A stretch of 64,000 nucleotides of DNA. It comes from Pseudomonas sp. H1h. GTDB taxonomy: Bacteria > Pseudomonadota > Gammaproteobacteria > Pseudomonadales > Pseudomonadaceae. The notes under the pieces are model-generated. The model did no database searches, had not been told where the DNA came from, and saw only the letters and a list, made by a program, of their open reading frames with translations. The DNA is taken from assembly GCF_000633255.1 (NCBI RefSeq), contig NZ_AYMJ01000030.1:124001-188000 (forward strand), read 5' to 3'. Positions 44,480 to 53,429 of the stretch are shown piece by piece (the stretch's first letter is position 1; each line of letters begins with the position of its first letter). A program made the translations under genes and the position numbers.

Positions 44480-45409
44480 TTAACCGGCCGTAACCGGTGC
44501 CGCGGGCTTGGCAACCGAGCACAGGCGAACGGAGTCGGCGAGGATTTCGATGGCTTTGGGCCGCGGGAAGCTGGCGCGCCAGGCAATCGCCACGGTGCGG
44601 AACGGTACCGGCGCCGACAGCGGCCGCACTTCGATCACACCCGGGGCGTAGTGATGGCTGTCCACCGCTGACAGCGGCAGGATCGAGATGCCCAGGCCGG
44701 ACGCGACCATGTGGCGGATGGTTTCCAGCGAGCTGGACTCGACCGTGGTGTGCTTGGCGCCGTCGTTGCCCTTGGTCAGGGTCGGGCAGGCTTCGAGCAC
44801 CTGGTCGCGGAAGCAGTGGCCTTCGCCGAGCAGCAGCAGGCTCTTGTCGTTGAGCAGGGCCGGGTCGATGGTTTCTTTTTGCGTCCACGGGTGCTGAGCC
44901 GGCATCAAGACGTAGAACGGCTCGTCGTACAGCGGCAGCGTCAGCACGTCGGCTTCGTTGAACGGCAGAGCGATGATGATCGCGTCCAGCTCGCCGTTGC
45001 GCAGTTTGTCGCGCAGCACGTGGGTGAAGTTTTCTTCGATGTACAACGGCATCTGCGGGGCGACCCGGTGCAGTTGCGGAATCAGGTGCGGGAACAGGTA
45101 CGGCCCGACGGTGTAGATCGCGCCGACTTTCAGCGGTGCAGTCAGTTGGTTCTTGCCGGCCTGGGCCAGTTCACGGATGCCTTGCGCTTGCTCAAGCACT
45201 TTCTGCGCCTGGGCAACGATGCCCTCGCCGACCGGGGTCAGGCGCACAGCGCTTTTGCTGCGCTCGAAAATCAGCACACCGAGTTCGTCTTCAAGCTTTT
45301 TCACGCCCACCGAGAGGGTCGGCTGGCTGACGTGGCAACGCTCGGCCGCGTGGCCGAAGTGCTGCTCTTGCGCGAGGGTAACGATGTAGCGTAATTCTGT
45401 GAGAGTCAT
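44480..45409 (-). CDS. oxyR: Hydrogen-peroxide-sensing LysR-type regulator OxyR
   Basis: 309 residues. The N-terminal helix-turn-helix reads MTLTELRYIVTLAQEQHFGH, then CHVSQPTLSVGVKKLE. The redox pair is present: Cys199 in LGEGHCF and Cys208 in VLEAC, at the same numbers as in E. coli OxyR. Peroxide joins them and activates transcription of catalase and peroxidase genes. It is upstream of recG with nine bases between. An inverted-repeat operator was not identified. Confidence 0.96.
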   Translation of the reverse strand: MTLTELRYIVTLAQEQHFGHAAERCHVSQPTLSVGVKKLEDELGVLIFERSKSAVRLTPVGEGIVAQAQKVLEQAQGIRELAQAGKNQLTAPLKVGAIYTVGPYLFPHLIPQLHRVAPQMPLYIEENFTHVLRDKLRNGELDAIIIALPFNEADVLTLPLYDEPFYVLMPAQHPWTQKETIDPALLNDKSLLLLGEGHCFRDQVLEACPTLTKGNDGAKHTTVESSSLETIRHMVASGLGISILPLSAVDSHHYAPGVIEVRPLSAPVPFRTVAIAWRASFPRPKAIEILADSVRLCSVAKPAAPVTAG

Positions 45410-45529
45410 AGCGAGCGTCCATGAAGTTGCGGGCCAAGCATAACGGCTGCAATCGATAGACGCACGTTATCAGACTGAGTGAGGAATGCGACACCGGGCA
45501 ATGTGAGTTTGCCGTTGCCACATATGCAA

Positions 45530-45549
45530 AAGGCACCTTTCGGTGCCTT
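45530..45549 (-). terminator. Perfect hairpin between tonB and oxyR
   Basis: AAGGCACC (45530-45537), loop TTTC, GGTGCCTT (45542-45549). On the minus strand the stem is followed by TTGC after further Ts, so it can stop the tonB transcript before oxyR. Confidence 0.65.
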
Positions 45550-45578
45550 CTCGATCCAACTGTCGACACATAAACCCT

Positions 45579-45665
45579 GTGGGAGCGGGCTTGCTCGCGA
45601 AGGCGGCATGTCAGATACATTGATGTCGACTGACAAGACGCCTTCGCGAGCAAGCCCGCTCCCAC
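45579..45665. repeat. REP doublet (REPIN)
   Basis: GTGGGAGCGGGCTTGCTCGC at the left end is matched by its exact inverse at the right end, separated by about 40 bases including GATGTCGACTGACAAGACG. It lies just behind the tonB stop. Other copies of the same arrangement are at 48.9, 55.7 and 57.4 kb. Confidence 0.9.
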
Positions 45666-45670
45666 TTGGA

Positions 45671-46417
45671 TCAGCGGCGTCTCTCGAGGGAGTACACAAA
45701 CGGCGCAACAATTTCGATCGAGCCGTTGTTCAGCATATCGGCCGGGGGCTTGGGCAGCGGTTGCGCGCGGCGGATCATTTCCAGGGTGGCCCGGTCCAGA
45801 TCGGCGTTGCCGGAGCGGCCCACCAGTTCGAACGACAACACATTACCTTCGGCATCGACTACAAAACGCAGTCGGTTCAAGCCTTCCTTGCCACGAGCCT
45901 GTGCGCTTTGCGGGTACTTTTTGTACTTCGCCAAATGCGCGAGCAGGGTGCCTTGCCAACTGGCCTTGGCGGCCATTTGTGCTGGCGACGGGCCTGGTGC
46001 CGGCTGGGCGGATTTCTCCGTTGGTGCCTGGGTCGGTTGGGTGTCAGCCGGTTTTTCCTCGGAAGGTTTTTCCTTTGGCGGATCCGGCAGCTTCTTCTCG
46101 ACGGGCTTCGGCGGCTGAGGCTTTGGCTTCGGTTTAGGTTTCGGCACCGCGATTTCAGCCTTCGGTGCTTCGGCCAGTTTCGGAATCGGCAACTCTTCAA
46201 CCGGAGCCGGTGGCTGTGGCGGTGTGACGACTTTCGGCGGAGCAGGCGGTGGCGGGGCTGGAACCGGTGCCAACTCGACCATCATTGCCTGCGGCGGCAA
46301 TTCGATGGGCGGGCGGGCGGTCCAGTTCAGCGCCAGCGCGATGGCCAGCGCGTGAACGCCCAGCACCACGGCCAGGCTACCGCTGTAACGCGTCAGCTTA
46401 TGGCGCGTCGTGATCAT
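45671..46417 (-). CDS. tonB: Energy transducer TonB
   Basis: 248 residues. One N-terminal membrane anchor (about 12-32, LAVVLGVHALAIALALNW) is followed by a Pro/Lys/Glu-rich stretch (about 45-150) that spans the periplasm, and a C-terminal TonB domain (YPQSARARGKEG-like, RLRFVVDAEGNV, ATLEMIRRAQPLP). It transfers proton-motive energy from ExbB/ExbD to outer-membrane siderophore and vitamin receptors. Its start overlaps the exbD stop by 4 bp. Confidence 0.95.
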   Translation of the reverse strand: MITTRHKLTRYSGSLAVVLGVHALAIALALNWTARPPIELPPQAMMVELAPVPAPPPPAPPKVVTPPQPPAPVEELPIPKLAEAPKAEIAVPKPKPKPKPQPPKPVEKKLPDPPKEKPSEEKPADTQPTQAPTEKSAQPAPGPSPAQMAAKASWQGTLLAHLAKYKKYPQSAQARGKEGLNRLRFVVDAEGNVLSFELVGRSGNADLDRATLEMIRRAQPLPKPPADMLNNGSIEIVAPFVYSLERRR

Positions 46418-46842
46418 TTCTTGGCTGCGCTCTCAAGGCCCACCAGACCAACCTTCAGGTAACCCGCGGCACGCAGGTTATCCATCACGCTCATCAGGTC
46501 ACCGTAATCCACGCCTTTGTCGGCCTGGAAGAAGATGGTGGTGTCTTTCTTGCCGTGAGTCTTGGCGTCGAGGATGACGCCGAGTGTTTCCGGCTTCACT
46601 TCGTCTTCGCCAATGAACAGGCGCTGGTCAGCCTTGACGCTGAGGAACACCGGTTTCTCTGGCCGCGGCGCCGGTTTGGCGGTCGAGGCAGGCAGGTCGA
46701 CTTTGATGTCCACGGTGGCCAATGGAGCGGCCACCATAAAGATGATCAGCAGTACCAGCATCACGTCGATGAATGGCGTGACGTTGATTTCGTGGTTCTC
46801 GGCCAGATCGTCGTCTGCGCCTTCTTTCAAATGCAGGCCCAT
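46414..46842 (-). CDS. exbD: Biopolymer transport protein ExbD
   Basis: 142 residues. A single membrane helix near the N-terminus (INVTPFIDVMLVLLIIFMVA) contains the essential Asp of the proton pathway. The periplasmic part includes LFIGEDEVKPETLG and TIFFQADKGVDYGDLM. It sits between exbB (6 bp gap) and tonB (4 bp overlap). Confidence 0.96.
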   Translation of the reverse strand: MGLHLKEGADDDLAENHEINVTPFIDVMLVLLIIFMVAAPLATVDIKVDLPASTAKPAPRPEKPVFLSVKADQRLFIGEDEVKPETLGVILDAKTHGKKDTTIFFQADKGVDYGDLMSVMDNLRAAGYLKVGLVGLESAAKK

Positions 46843-46848
46843 GGCCGA

Positions 46849-47802
46849 TTACCCCACTTTGACCATGTGCGGCTGCGAGCTGCGCTCAGGCTGGTGGTCG
46901 AGGTCACGGCTGACCAGCAGCAGGACTTCTGCCGACGCATCGGACACCTGCGCCTTGTAACCGGCGATGGAGCGGGCGAATACGTTGTAGATCACCACCG
47001 CCGGAATCGCTGCAACCAGACCCAGGGCCGTTGCCAGCAGCGCTTCAGCGATACCCGGCGCCACGACAGCAAGGTTGGTGGTCTGGGTTTTGGCGATGCC
47101 GATGAAGGAGTTCATGATGCCCCACACGGTACCGAACAGACCGACGAACGGCGCAGTCGAACCGATGGTGGCGAGGACGCCGGTGCCGCTGCTCATGTTG
47201 CGGCCACAGGCGGCCACCAGGCGCTCAAGGCGGAAGCTGACGCGCTCCTTGATGCCTTCCTTCTCGCGGCTGTTGACCGACAGGCGCATCTCTTCGAGGG
47301 CGTCGTGCACCAGCAGGTTGGCGAGGGTGCCTTCTTTGGCTGCAGTCGCGCTGGCTTCCTTGAGGGTGGCGGCTTTTTTCAGGGCAGCGATTTCGCCACG
47401 CAGACGACGCTTGGCGCCCATCAGCTCGAAGCCTTTGGCGATCCAGATGGTCCAGGTGATGATGGAGGCAATGGCCAGACCGATCATCACGATTTTCACG
47501 ATGATGTCGGCGTTCTGGTACATGCCCCATGGCGACAGATCGTGGGCCATGCCCAGGGTGTTATCCGGCTCGAGGACTTCAGGTACGTTCACTTCGCTGG
47601 CGTCCACAGCCTGAACCGGGTCGGTGGCGGCTGGAGCGGCGGCAGCAGGTGCGTGCTGTTCGGCGGCTGCCGGAGCGGCTGGCGCCTGGGCGTCAGCGAA
47701 AGCGGCGGTCGGCGCCAGCATCAGGCTGAGCAGCAGGGCCGCCACCGCGCTCCAGGCGCGAGGTCGTGTGGTTGGCGAAGCGGGGAATTGATTACGTGTC
47801 AT
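46849..47802 (-). CDS. exbB: Biopolymer transport protein ExbB with signal peptide extension
   Basis: 317 residues from the ATG at 47802. An N-terminal signal-like segment (AVAALLLSLMLAPTAAFADA) and an Ala/Pro-rich linker (to about residue 75) precede three membrane helices of the ExbB/TolQ family (IVKIVMIGLAIASIITWTIW, LATIGSTAPFVGLFGTVWGI and GIAEALLATALGLVAAIPAV). The extension is typical of the long ExbB of Pseudomonas. It is first in the exbB-exbD-tonB operon, with a Fur-box-like site upstream. Confidence 0.95.
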   Translation of the reverse strand: MTRNQFPASPTTRPRAWSAVAALLLSLMLAPTAAFADAQAPAAPAAAEQHAPAAAAPAATDPVQAVDASEVNVPEVLEPDNTLGMAHDLSPWGMYQNADIIVKIVMIGLAIASIITWTIWIAKGFELMGAKRRLRGEIAALKKAATLKEASATAAKEGTLANLLVHDALEEMRLSVNSREKEGIKERVSFRLERLVAACGRNMSSGTGVLATIGSTAPFVGLFGTVWGIMNSFIGIAKTQTTNLAVVAPGIAEALLATALGLVAAIPAVVIYNVFARSIAGYKAQVSDASAEVLLLVSRDLDHQPERSSQPHMVKVG

Positions 47803-47880
47803 GCTGGCCGGACCTGAGATAGAAAAACGGTAATGCTCTTCCAGGCCTCGTGAGGCCGAGAACAAAAGTGACGTGCATTA

Positions 47881-47900
47881 TTGCAAGTAATTCTTGTTAA
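47881..47900 (-). promoter_or_regulatory. Fur-box-like operator upstream of exbB-exbD-tonB
   Basis: TTGCAAGTAATTCTTGTTAA, in the exbB to SDR gap about 80 bp before exbB, matches the AT-rich repeated hexamer pattern of Pseudomonas Fur boxes (compare GATAATGATAATCATTATC) at most positions. Iron control of this operon is normal in pseudomonads. The call is by eye. Confidence 0.5.
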
Positions 47901-47990
47901 CAAAAGTAATAGAGTTTCTTTTTTTCGTTGATTGCTAGCCACTCGTCCAATGGCGGGGCTAGTCTTTCCCTTTATGACGGGAGATTTTTG

Positions 47991-48848
47991 ATGTCTGCGC
48001 CCTCTGTTCTGATCGCCGGTTGCGGTGATGTCGGTAGCCGTCTGGCCAAGCAATTGCTGGCTGGCGACTGGGAGGTCCACGGTCTGCGCCGGGATGTTTC
48101 ACGCTTGCCTGAGGGGGTCATTGGCGTGGCCGGTGATCTGTTCAATGAAGACTGCCCAGAGACCTGGCCGTTCGGCGCGGTGGATTACCTGGTGTATTGC
48201 GCGGCAGCCACCGATCACGACGAGGCCGGTTATCGCGCCGCGTATGTGCAGGGTCTGCAGAATGTGCTGAGCTGGCTGGGCGACTATGGCCAGGTGCCCG
48301 AGCGGCTGATCTTCGTGTCCAGCAGCAGCGTGTATGGCCAGCAGGAAGGGGAGTGGGTCGACGAGCATTCAGAGACGGTCGCCAGTGGCTATTCCGGACG
48401 ACTGATGCTTGAGGCTGAGCAAGTCGCGCTCAACAGCGGTATCCCGGCGAGCATCGTGCGTCTGACCGGTATCTATGGCCCGGGACGTGAGTGGCTGTTG
48501 ACCCAGGTGCGTCGCGGTTATCGGGTCGCGGTCGAGCCGCCGTTGTATGGCAATCGCATTCATGGCGATGACGCTGCCGGCTTGATGGCCTTTTTGCTGG
48601 AAGCGGACCGTCGGGGCGAGTCGTTGCAAGAGATCTATATCGGTGTGGACGACGCGCCGGCGCCGCTGGCCGAGGTGGTCGCGTGGCTGCGTGACTATCT
48701 GGGGGTTACCGAATGGGCGGACGACGCCAGCGTGCGCCGCACCGGCAGCAAGCGCTGCAGCAATGCCCGGGCGAAGGCATTGGGCTGGACGCCGAAATAT
48801 CCGAGTTACCGCGAAGGGTACGCGGCAATCCTGGAAGGTAAGTGCTGA
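47991..48848 (+). CDS. SDR-family NAD(P)-binding epimerase/reductase (YeeZ-like)
   Basis: 285 residues from the ATG at 47991, with GGGAGA upstream. The dinucleotide site is VLIAGCGDVGSRLAKQLL. Then follow YLVYCAAATDHDE, the SSSSVYGQ active-site strand (Ser with a Tyr), RLTGIYGPGRE and NRIHGDDAAGL. It resembles the YeeZ group, which is close to nucleoside-diphosphate-sugar epimerases. The substrate cannot be told. It is transcribed divergently from exbB. Confidence 0.8.
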   Translation: MSAPSVLIAGCGDVGSRLAKQLLAGDWEVHGLRRDVSRLPEGVIGVAGDLFNEDCPETWPFGAVDYLVYCAAATDHDEAGYRAAYVQGLQNVLSWLGDYGQVPERLIFVSSSSVYGQQEGEWVDEHSETVASGYSGRLMLEAEQVALNSGIPASIVRLTGIYGPGREWLLTQVRRGYRVAVEPPLYGNRIHGDDAAGLMAFLLEADRRGESLQEIYIGVDDAPAPLAEVVAWLRDYLGVTEWADDASVRRTGSKRCSNARAKALGWTPKYPSYREGYAAILEGKC

Positions 48849-48870
48849 CTCTCTGACCCCGCCAAACACT

Positions 48871-48958
48871 GTGGGAGCGGGCTTGCTCGCGAAGAAGGCG
48901 TGCCAGGCAACATGGACGTTGACTGACACACCGCTTTCGCGAGCAAGCCCGCTCCCAC
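48871..48958. repeat. REP doublet (REPIN)
   Basis: GTGGGAGCGGGCTTGCTCGC and its exact inverse frame an interior with GTTGACTGACACA. It lies between the convergent SDR and lipoprotein genes. Confidence 0.9.
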
Positions 48959-48985
48959 AGGTTTATGTGTGGCTCTCGGTGAGGC

Positions 48986-49726
48986 TTACTGCTTCTCGAG
49001 CAACCACTTGCGTTCGCCGGGGCTGAACTGCGGTTGTTCGTCCGCCAGCGCCGTGTTCACCGCCTGCAGGATTTCCAGTTCCTTGCCCTTGCGCACAAAG
49101 ATCCAGTTGTTGCCCTGGCCGTTCTGCTGCAGCCACATGCTGTCGTGGTCGCTGTTCATCGAGGCACAGTCGCCTGCCAGGCACAGGGCATAGCGGTCCG
49201 CGCCGGGCAGGCCGGAGACCTGGCCATCGGCCTGGAACTGCACGGTGTTGCCTTCGCCGTCGCCGCTGGCAATCTTCCAGCTGCCGCCCAGGTACGCCGA
49301 ATACAGCGCCCGTTCGAAGCTCGCACCGATCGGTGCGCCTTCCGGCACGGGGATTTGCGCGCGATCGAACAACTGGTCGGGTTCGTTCTCGGTGGCGGCC
49401 TGTTTCATCTGGCCACCGGCACGTTTCAGTTCGCTGCCGGAGCTGCCATAGAAGTCGACTTTCCAGGCGCCGGACTGTTCGCCTTGCAGCCGTCCTTCGA
49501 CGTTCTCGAAACCGTTGGTGTAGCGGGCCTGACCGGCCTTGGTGTTGACGTCCCACTCCAGGTTCGGGCCATAGGCCTGAAGCGCTTCGCGCAGGGGGCC
49601 GCCCTTGGCAGCAGCATCGATCGCCACCTGGTTGATCCAGGTGCCGCTGATGTCACGGTCGGCGGGGTCGCTGGCACAGCCGCCGAGGAAAACGGCGAGC
49701 AGCGAGAGAGCAAGCGCTTTGCGCAT
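48986..49726 (-). CDS. Lipoprotein of unknown function
   Basis: 246 residues. MRKALALSLLAVFLGGC is a strong lipoprotein signal (LGGC). The mature part has repeated beta motifs such as DISGTWINQV, GAWKVDFYG, GSWKIASGDGEGN and DSMWLQQNGQGN, reminiscent of small lipocalin-like sheets, and two late Cys residues (ALCLAGDC). No family was recognised. It follows ridA in the same direction across a 70-bp gap with a hairpin. Confidence 0.75.
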   Translation of the reverse strand: MRKALALSLLAVFLGGCASDPADRDISGTWINQVAIDAAAKGGPLREALQAYGPNLEWDVNTKAGQARYTNGFENVEGRLQGEQSGAWKVDFYGSSGSELKRAGGQMKQAATENEPDQLFDRAQIPVPEGAPIGASFERALYSAYLGGSWKIASGDGEGNTVQFQADGQVSGLPGADRYALCLAGDCASMNSDHDSMWLQQNGQGNNWIFVRKGKELEILQAVNTALADEQPQFSPGERKWLLEKQ

Positions 49727-49768
49727 GGTGGAATCCTTTCAAAACCTTTTCTTTACCGCAGAGCAGTC

Positions 49769-49792
49769 GGCGCAGCGGTTGAAGGCTGCGCC
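49769..49792 (-). terminator. Hairpin behind ridA
   Basis: GGCGCAGC (49769-49776) and GCTGCGCC (49785-49792) pair perfectly around an 8-base loop. No immediate T run follows on the minus strand, so termination efficiency is uncertain. Confidence 0.4.
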
Positions 49793-49799
49793 GTGTGCA

Positions 49800-50180
49800 T
49801 TACTCGATGACCAGGATGGCATCCATTTCGACTTGCGAGCCCTTCGGCAGGGCAGCAACGCCGATGGCGGCGCGGGCCGGGTACGGCTGGTCGAAGTATT
49901 TGCCCATGATCTCGTTGACCTTGGCGAAGTGGCTCAGGTCGGTGAGGAAGATGTTCAGCTTGACGATGTCCTTGAACGAACCACCGGCTGCTTCGGCGAC
50001 GGCTTTCAGGTTCTCGAACACCTGGACGGTCTGGGCTTCGAAGCCTTCAACCAGTTCCATGGTCTTTGGGTCCAGAGGAATCTGACCCGACATGTAGACG
50101 GTATTGCCGGCCTTGATCGCCTGGGAGTAAGTACCGATGGCGGCTGGGGCCTTGTCGCTGGTGATAACAGTCTTGGTCAT
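49800..50180 (-). CDS. ridA: Enamine/imine deaminase RidA
   Basis: 126 residues, typical length. Motifs: APAAIGTYSQAIKAGNTVYM at the start, SGQIPLDP, the FENLKAVAEAAG helix, VKLNIFLTDL and the C-terminal YPARAAIGVAALPKGSQVEMDA containing the carboxylate-binding Arg and Glu. RidA hydrolyses reactive enamines released by PLP enzymes. It lies 24 bp behind spoT, the usual pseudomonad arrangement. Confidence 0.95.
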   Translation of the reverse strand: MTKTVITSDKAPAAIGTYSQAIKAGNTVYMSGQIPLDPKTMELVEGFEAQTVQVFENLKAVAEAAGGSFKDIVKLNIFLTDLSHFAKVNEIMGKYFDQPYPARAAIGVAALPKGSQVEMDAILVIE

Positions 50181-50204
50181 GTATGACTCCTTGTAATGGT
50201 TGAG

Positions 50205-52310
50205 TTATGCACGCATGCGGGTGATGCGGATGACCCCGGTCAGGGCGCGCAGTTTCTTGATCACGCGGGCCAGGTGCACACGGTCGTGGACGCTGACCAC
50301 CAGTTGGACGACGCTGATGCGGCCATCGCGCTCGTCCATGCTGATTTTCTCGATATTGCCGTCGGCGGCGTTGACGCTGCTGGCCAGCAGGGCGATCAGG
50401 CCGCGCTGGTGCTCCAGCTCGACGCGCAGTTCGACGTTGAATTCGCCGGTGACATCCTTGGCCCACGAGAGCTGGATGCATTTTTCCGGGTTGTGCCGGA
50501 TTTCGCTGATGTTGCGGCAGTTGTCCAGGTGCACGACCATGCCTTTGCCCGCCGACAGGTGACCGACAATCGGGTCGCCCGGGATCGGCGTGCAGCACTT
50601 GGCGTAGCTCAGGACCAGGCCTTCGGTGCCGCGAATCGCCAGCGGACCTTCCGGACTCGGCAGCTGTTCGCCCTCACCGAGCAGTCGACGTGCCACGACG
50701 TAGGCCATGCGGTTGCCCAGGCCAATGTCTTCGAGCAGGTCTTCGATCAGTTCCAGGCGATATTCGCTGAGCATTGCCTTGACGCGCTCGGCCGGGATCT
50801 TCTCCAGCGAGCTGTCGAAACCGTTGAGCACCTTGTTCAGCAGGCGTTCGCCCAGGCTGATGGATTCCGAACGACGTTGCAGTTTCAGCGCATGGCGGAT
50901 GTGCGTACGGGCCTTGCCGGTGACCACGAAGTTGAGCCACGCGGGGTTCGGCCGCGCGCCGGGTGCGCTGACGATCTCGACCGTGGAGCCGCTTTGCAGC
51001 GGTTCGGACAGCGGTGCGAGGCGACGGTTGATCCGGCAGGCGATGCAGCTGTTGCCGACGTCGGTGTGCACCGCGTAGGCAAAATCGACCGCCGTGGAGC
51101 CTTTGGGCAGCTCCATGATCCGGCCTTTGGGCGTGAACACGTAGACCTCGTCGGGGAACAGGTCGATCTTCACGCTCTCGATGAATTCCAGCGAGTTGCC
51201 GGCACGTTGCTGCATTTCCAGCACGCCCTTGACCCACTGGCGGGCGCGGGCATGGGTGCCTTTGGGCTGCTCGTCACCGCTGGATTTGTACAGCCAATGG
51301 GCGGCAATGCCGTTGTTGGCCATCTCTTCCATTTCGCGGGTGCGGATCTGGATTTCGATCGGTACGCCGTGCATGCCGAACAGCGTGGTGTGCAGCGACT
51401 GATAGCCGTTGGCCTTGGGGATCGCGATGTAATCCTTGAAGCGCCCCGGCAGCGGTTTGTACAAATTATGTACAGCGCCTAGCACGCGGTAGCAGGTATC
51501 GACCTTGTCGACGATGATCCGGAACGCATAGACGTCCATGATCTCGTTGAAGGCCCGACGCTTGCCGCGCATTTTCTTGTAGATGCCGTAGAGGTGTTTC
51601 TGACGACCGCTGACTTCGCCTTGAATACCGTCGATGGCGAGACAGTGGCCGAGGGATTCTTCGATCTTGTTGACGATTTCCTTGCGATTGCCCCGGGCGC
51701 GCTTGACTGCCTGGTAGATCCGCGCGGAACGCATCGGGTGCATCGCCTTGAAACCGAGGTCTTCGAATTCGATACGAATCGCGTGCATGCCCAAGCGGTT
51801 GGCGATGGGCGCATAGATCTCGAGGGTTTCCTTGGCGATCCGGCGGCGTTTTTCCCCGGACAGCACTTCCAGCGTGCGCATGTTGTGCAGGCGGTCGGCG
51901 AGTTTGACCAGGATCACGCGAATGTCGCGCGCCATGGCCATGGCCATTTTCTGGAAGTTCTCGGCCTGGGCTTCGGCCTTGGTCTCGAAGTTCATCTGGG
52001 TCAGTTTGCTGACCCCGTCGACCAGTTCGGCCACGGTTTCACCGAACTGCGCCTGCAGCGCTTCCTTGGCGATACCGGTGTCTTCGATCACGTCATGCAG
52101 CATCGCGGCCATCAGGCTCTGATGGTCCATGTGCATGTCGGCAAGAATATTGGCCACGGCAAGAGGATGCGTGACGTACGCCTCGCCGCTGCGACGGCGC
52201 TGACCGTCATGGGCTTGTTCGGCGTAGAAATACGCTCGGCGGACCAGGTTGACCTGGTCGTTGCCGAGGTAGGTCGATAAGCGATCGGCGAGGGCGTCTA
52301 TGCTCGGCAT
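50205..52310 (-). CDS. spoT: Bifunctional (p)ppGpp synthetase/hydrolase SpoT
   Basis: 701 residues. The hydrolase HD domain is intact (GEAYVTHPLAVANIL, MLHDVIEDTG, KLADRLHNMRTL), as expected for SpoT rather than RelA. The synthetase domain (VDKVDTCYRVLGAVHNLYKP, AIPKANGYQSLHTTLFG), the TGS domain (VYVFTPKGRIMELPKGSTAVDFAYAVHT-type) and the C-terminal ACT domain follow. It controls the stringent response in the cytoplasm. rpoZ is immediately upstream and ridA downstream. Confidence 0.97.
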   Translation of the reverse strand: MPSIDALADRLSTYLGNDQVNLVRRAYFYAEQAHDGQRRRSGEAYVTHPLAVANILADMHMDHQSLMAAMLHDVIEDTGIAKEALQAQFGETVAELVDGVSKLTQMNFETKAEAQAENFQKMAMAMARDIRVILVKLADRLHNMRTLEVLSGEKRRRIAKETLEIYAPIANRLGMHAIRIEFEDLGFKAMHPMRSARIYQAVKRARGNRKEIVNKIEESLGHCLAIDGIQGEVSGRQKHLYGIYKKMRGKRRAFNEIMDVYAFRIIVDKVDTCYRVLGAVHNLYKPLPGRFKDYIAIPKANGYQSLHTTLFGMHGVPIEIQIRTREMEEMANNGIAAHWLYKSSGDEQPKGTHARARQWVKGVLEMQQRAGNSLEFIESVKIDLFPDEVYVFTPKGRIMELPKGSTAVDFAYAVHTDVGNSCIACRINRRLAPLSEPLQSGSTVEIVSAPGARPNPAWLNFVVTGKARTHIRHALKLQRRSESISLGERLLNKVLNGFDSSLEKIPAERVKAMLSEYRLELIEDLLEDIGLGNRMAYVVARRLLGEGEQLPSPEGPLAIRGTEGLVLSYAKCCTPIPGDPIVGHLSAGKGMVVHLDNCRNISEIRHNPEKCIQLSWAKDVTGEFNVELRVELEHQRGLIALLASSVNAADGNIEKISMDERDGRISVVQLVVSVHDRVHLARVIKKLRALTGVIRITRMRA

Positions 52311-52367
52311 GATGACTCCTGCCGTAGGCTGTGTTCCCGCGCCGTGCTACGTCGACCAGGCATAGGC

Positions 52368-52631
52368 TTAGACGGCCTCGTTGGACTCGTCCTCGAATGC
52401 AGCGAAGAGCGGTTCATCCTGGACGATTTCCTGCTCGGCGATGAACTCGTAGCTCATCAGGCCTTCAGCGATTTCACGCAGGGCGACAACGGTAGGCTTG
52501 TCGTTTTCCCACTGGACCAATGGCTCTTTGCCGCCGGTGGCCAGTTGACGGGCACGCTTGGTAGAGAGCATGACCAGCTCAAAGCGGTTTTCCACGTGTT
52601 CTAGGCAGTCTTCAACGGTTACGCGGGCCAT
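52368..52631 (-). CDS. rpoZ: RNA polymerase omega subunit RpoZ
   Basis: 87 residues from the ATG at 52631 (MARVTVEDCLEHVENRFELV). The conserved core is visible: VMLSTKRARQLATGG, then DKPTVVALREIAEGL. Omega helps assemble RNA polymerase and takes part in the ppGpp response. It lies between gmk and spoT. An upstream in-frame start at 52688 is not supported. Confidence 0.96.
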   Translation of the reverse strand: MARVTVEDCLEHVENRFELVMLSTKRARQLATGGKEPLVQWENDKPTVVALREIAEGLMSYEFIAEQEIVQDEPLFAAFEDESNEAV

Positions 52632-52748
52632 GGTATTCCTCGGAGCGAATGCAATATGCGCGCTGCCCGGTTGGGCGAGCGGACTCAACAGTTTAAAAAA
52701 TCACCAGCGATTAGGGAAGCGCTGATTTTTTGACCAGACCCTTCAACG

Positions 52749-52781
52749 CGCTGCAAGTGCCAATGTAAAGCGCTTGCAGCG
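52749..52781. terminator. Hairpin between gmk and rpoZ
   Basis: CGCTGCAAG (52749-52757) pairs exactly with CTTGCAGCG (52773-52781). No T run follows on the minus strand, so it may be an attenuator or mRNA end rather than a strong terminator. Confidence 0.35.
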
Positions 52782-52798
52782 GTTTTGGGAAGTGCTGA

Positions 52799-53419
52799 TT
52801 AACCGAGCAGTTCGGCCAGCAATTTGCCGAAACGCACTTGCTGGCGTTTCTGTTGCAGCTGATTGGCGCGGAAAATCGCCTTCAGATCGTCCAGTGCGTG
52901 GGCGAAATCGTCGTTGATGATCAGGTAGTCGTACTCGACATAGTGACTCATCTCGCTGACCGCTTCGCGCATCCGGCCGTCGATGATCTCGTCGCTGTCC
53001 TGGCCGCGGTTGGTCAGGCGCTGGTGCAGGGCCTGCAGCGACGGCGGCAGGATGAAGATCGAGCGGGCCTGCGGCATCAGCTTGCGCACTTGTTCGGCGC
53101 CTTGCCAGTCGATTTCCAGAATCAGGTCGTGACCTTCGTCCAGGGTTTGCTGCAGGCGGCTTTGCGAGGTGCCGTAGAAGTTGCCGAAGACTTCGGCGCG
53201 CTCAAGGAAGTCACCGTGCTCGCCCATCTTCACGAATTCTTCGCGGGATACGAAGTGATAGTTCACGCCGTCCACTTCACCCGGGCGCATGGCGCGGGTG
53301 GTGTGGGAGATCGAGACGCGGATCTCCGGGTTGGCATCGGTCAAAGCCTTGACCAGGCTGCTCTTGCCTGCGCCCGATGGGGCGGAAATGATGTACAGGG
53401 TGCCGGTGCTGTGGGTCAT
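52799..53419 (-). CDS. gmk: Guanylate kinase
   Basis: 206 residues from the ATG at 53419; an in-frame ATG at 53437 has no good ribosome site. P-loop ISAPSGAGKSSLV, GMP-binding ISHTTRAMRPGEVDGVNYHF, and LILEIDWQGA are all present. It makes GDP from GMP and ATP. It starts 10 bp after the yicC stop and precedes rpoZ-spoT. Confidence 0.97.
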   Translation of the reverse strand: MTHSTGTLYIISAPSGAGKSSLVKALTDANPEIRVSISHTTRAMRPGEVDGVNYHFVSREEFVKMGEHGDFLERAEVFGNFYGTSQSRLQQTLDEGHDLILEIDWQGAEQVRKLMPQARSIFILPPSLQALHQRLTNRGQDSDEIIDGRMREAVSEMSHYVEYDYLIINDDFAHALDDLKAIFRANQLQQKRQQVRFGKLLAELLG

Positions 53420-53429
53420 GTCTGTTGCC

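Noticed and set aside
45579..45665. CRISPR-like repeats
   Set aside because: The repeated units are inverted pairs scattered singly behind genes, without regular spacers, so they are REP doublets.
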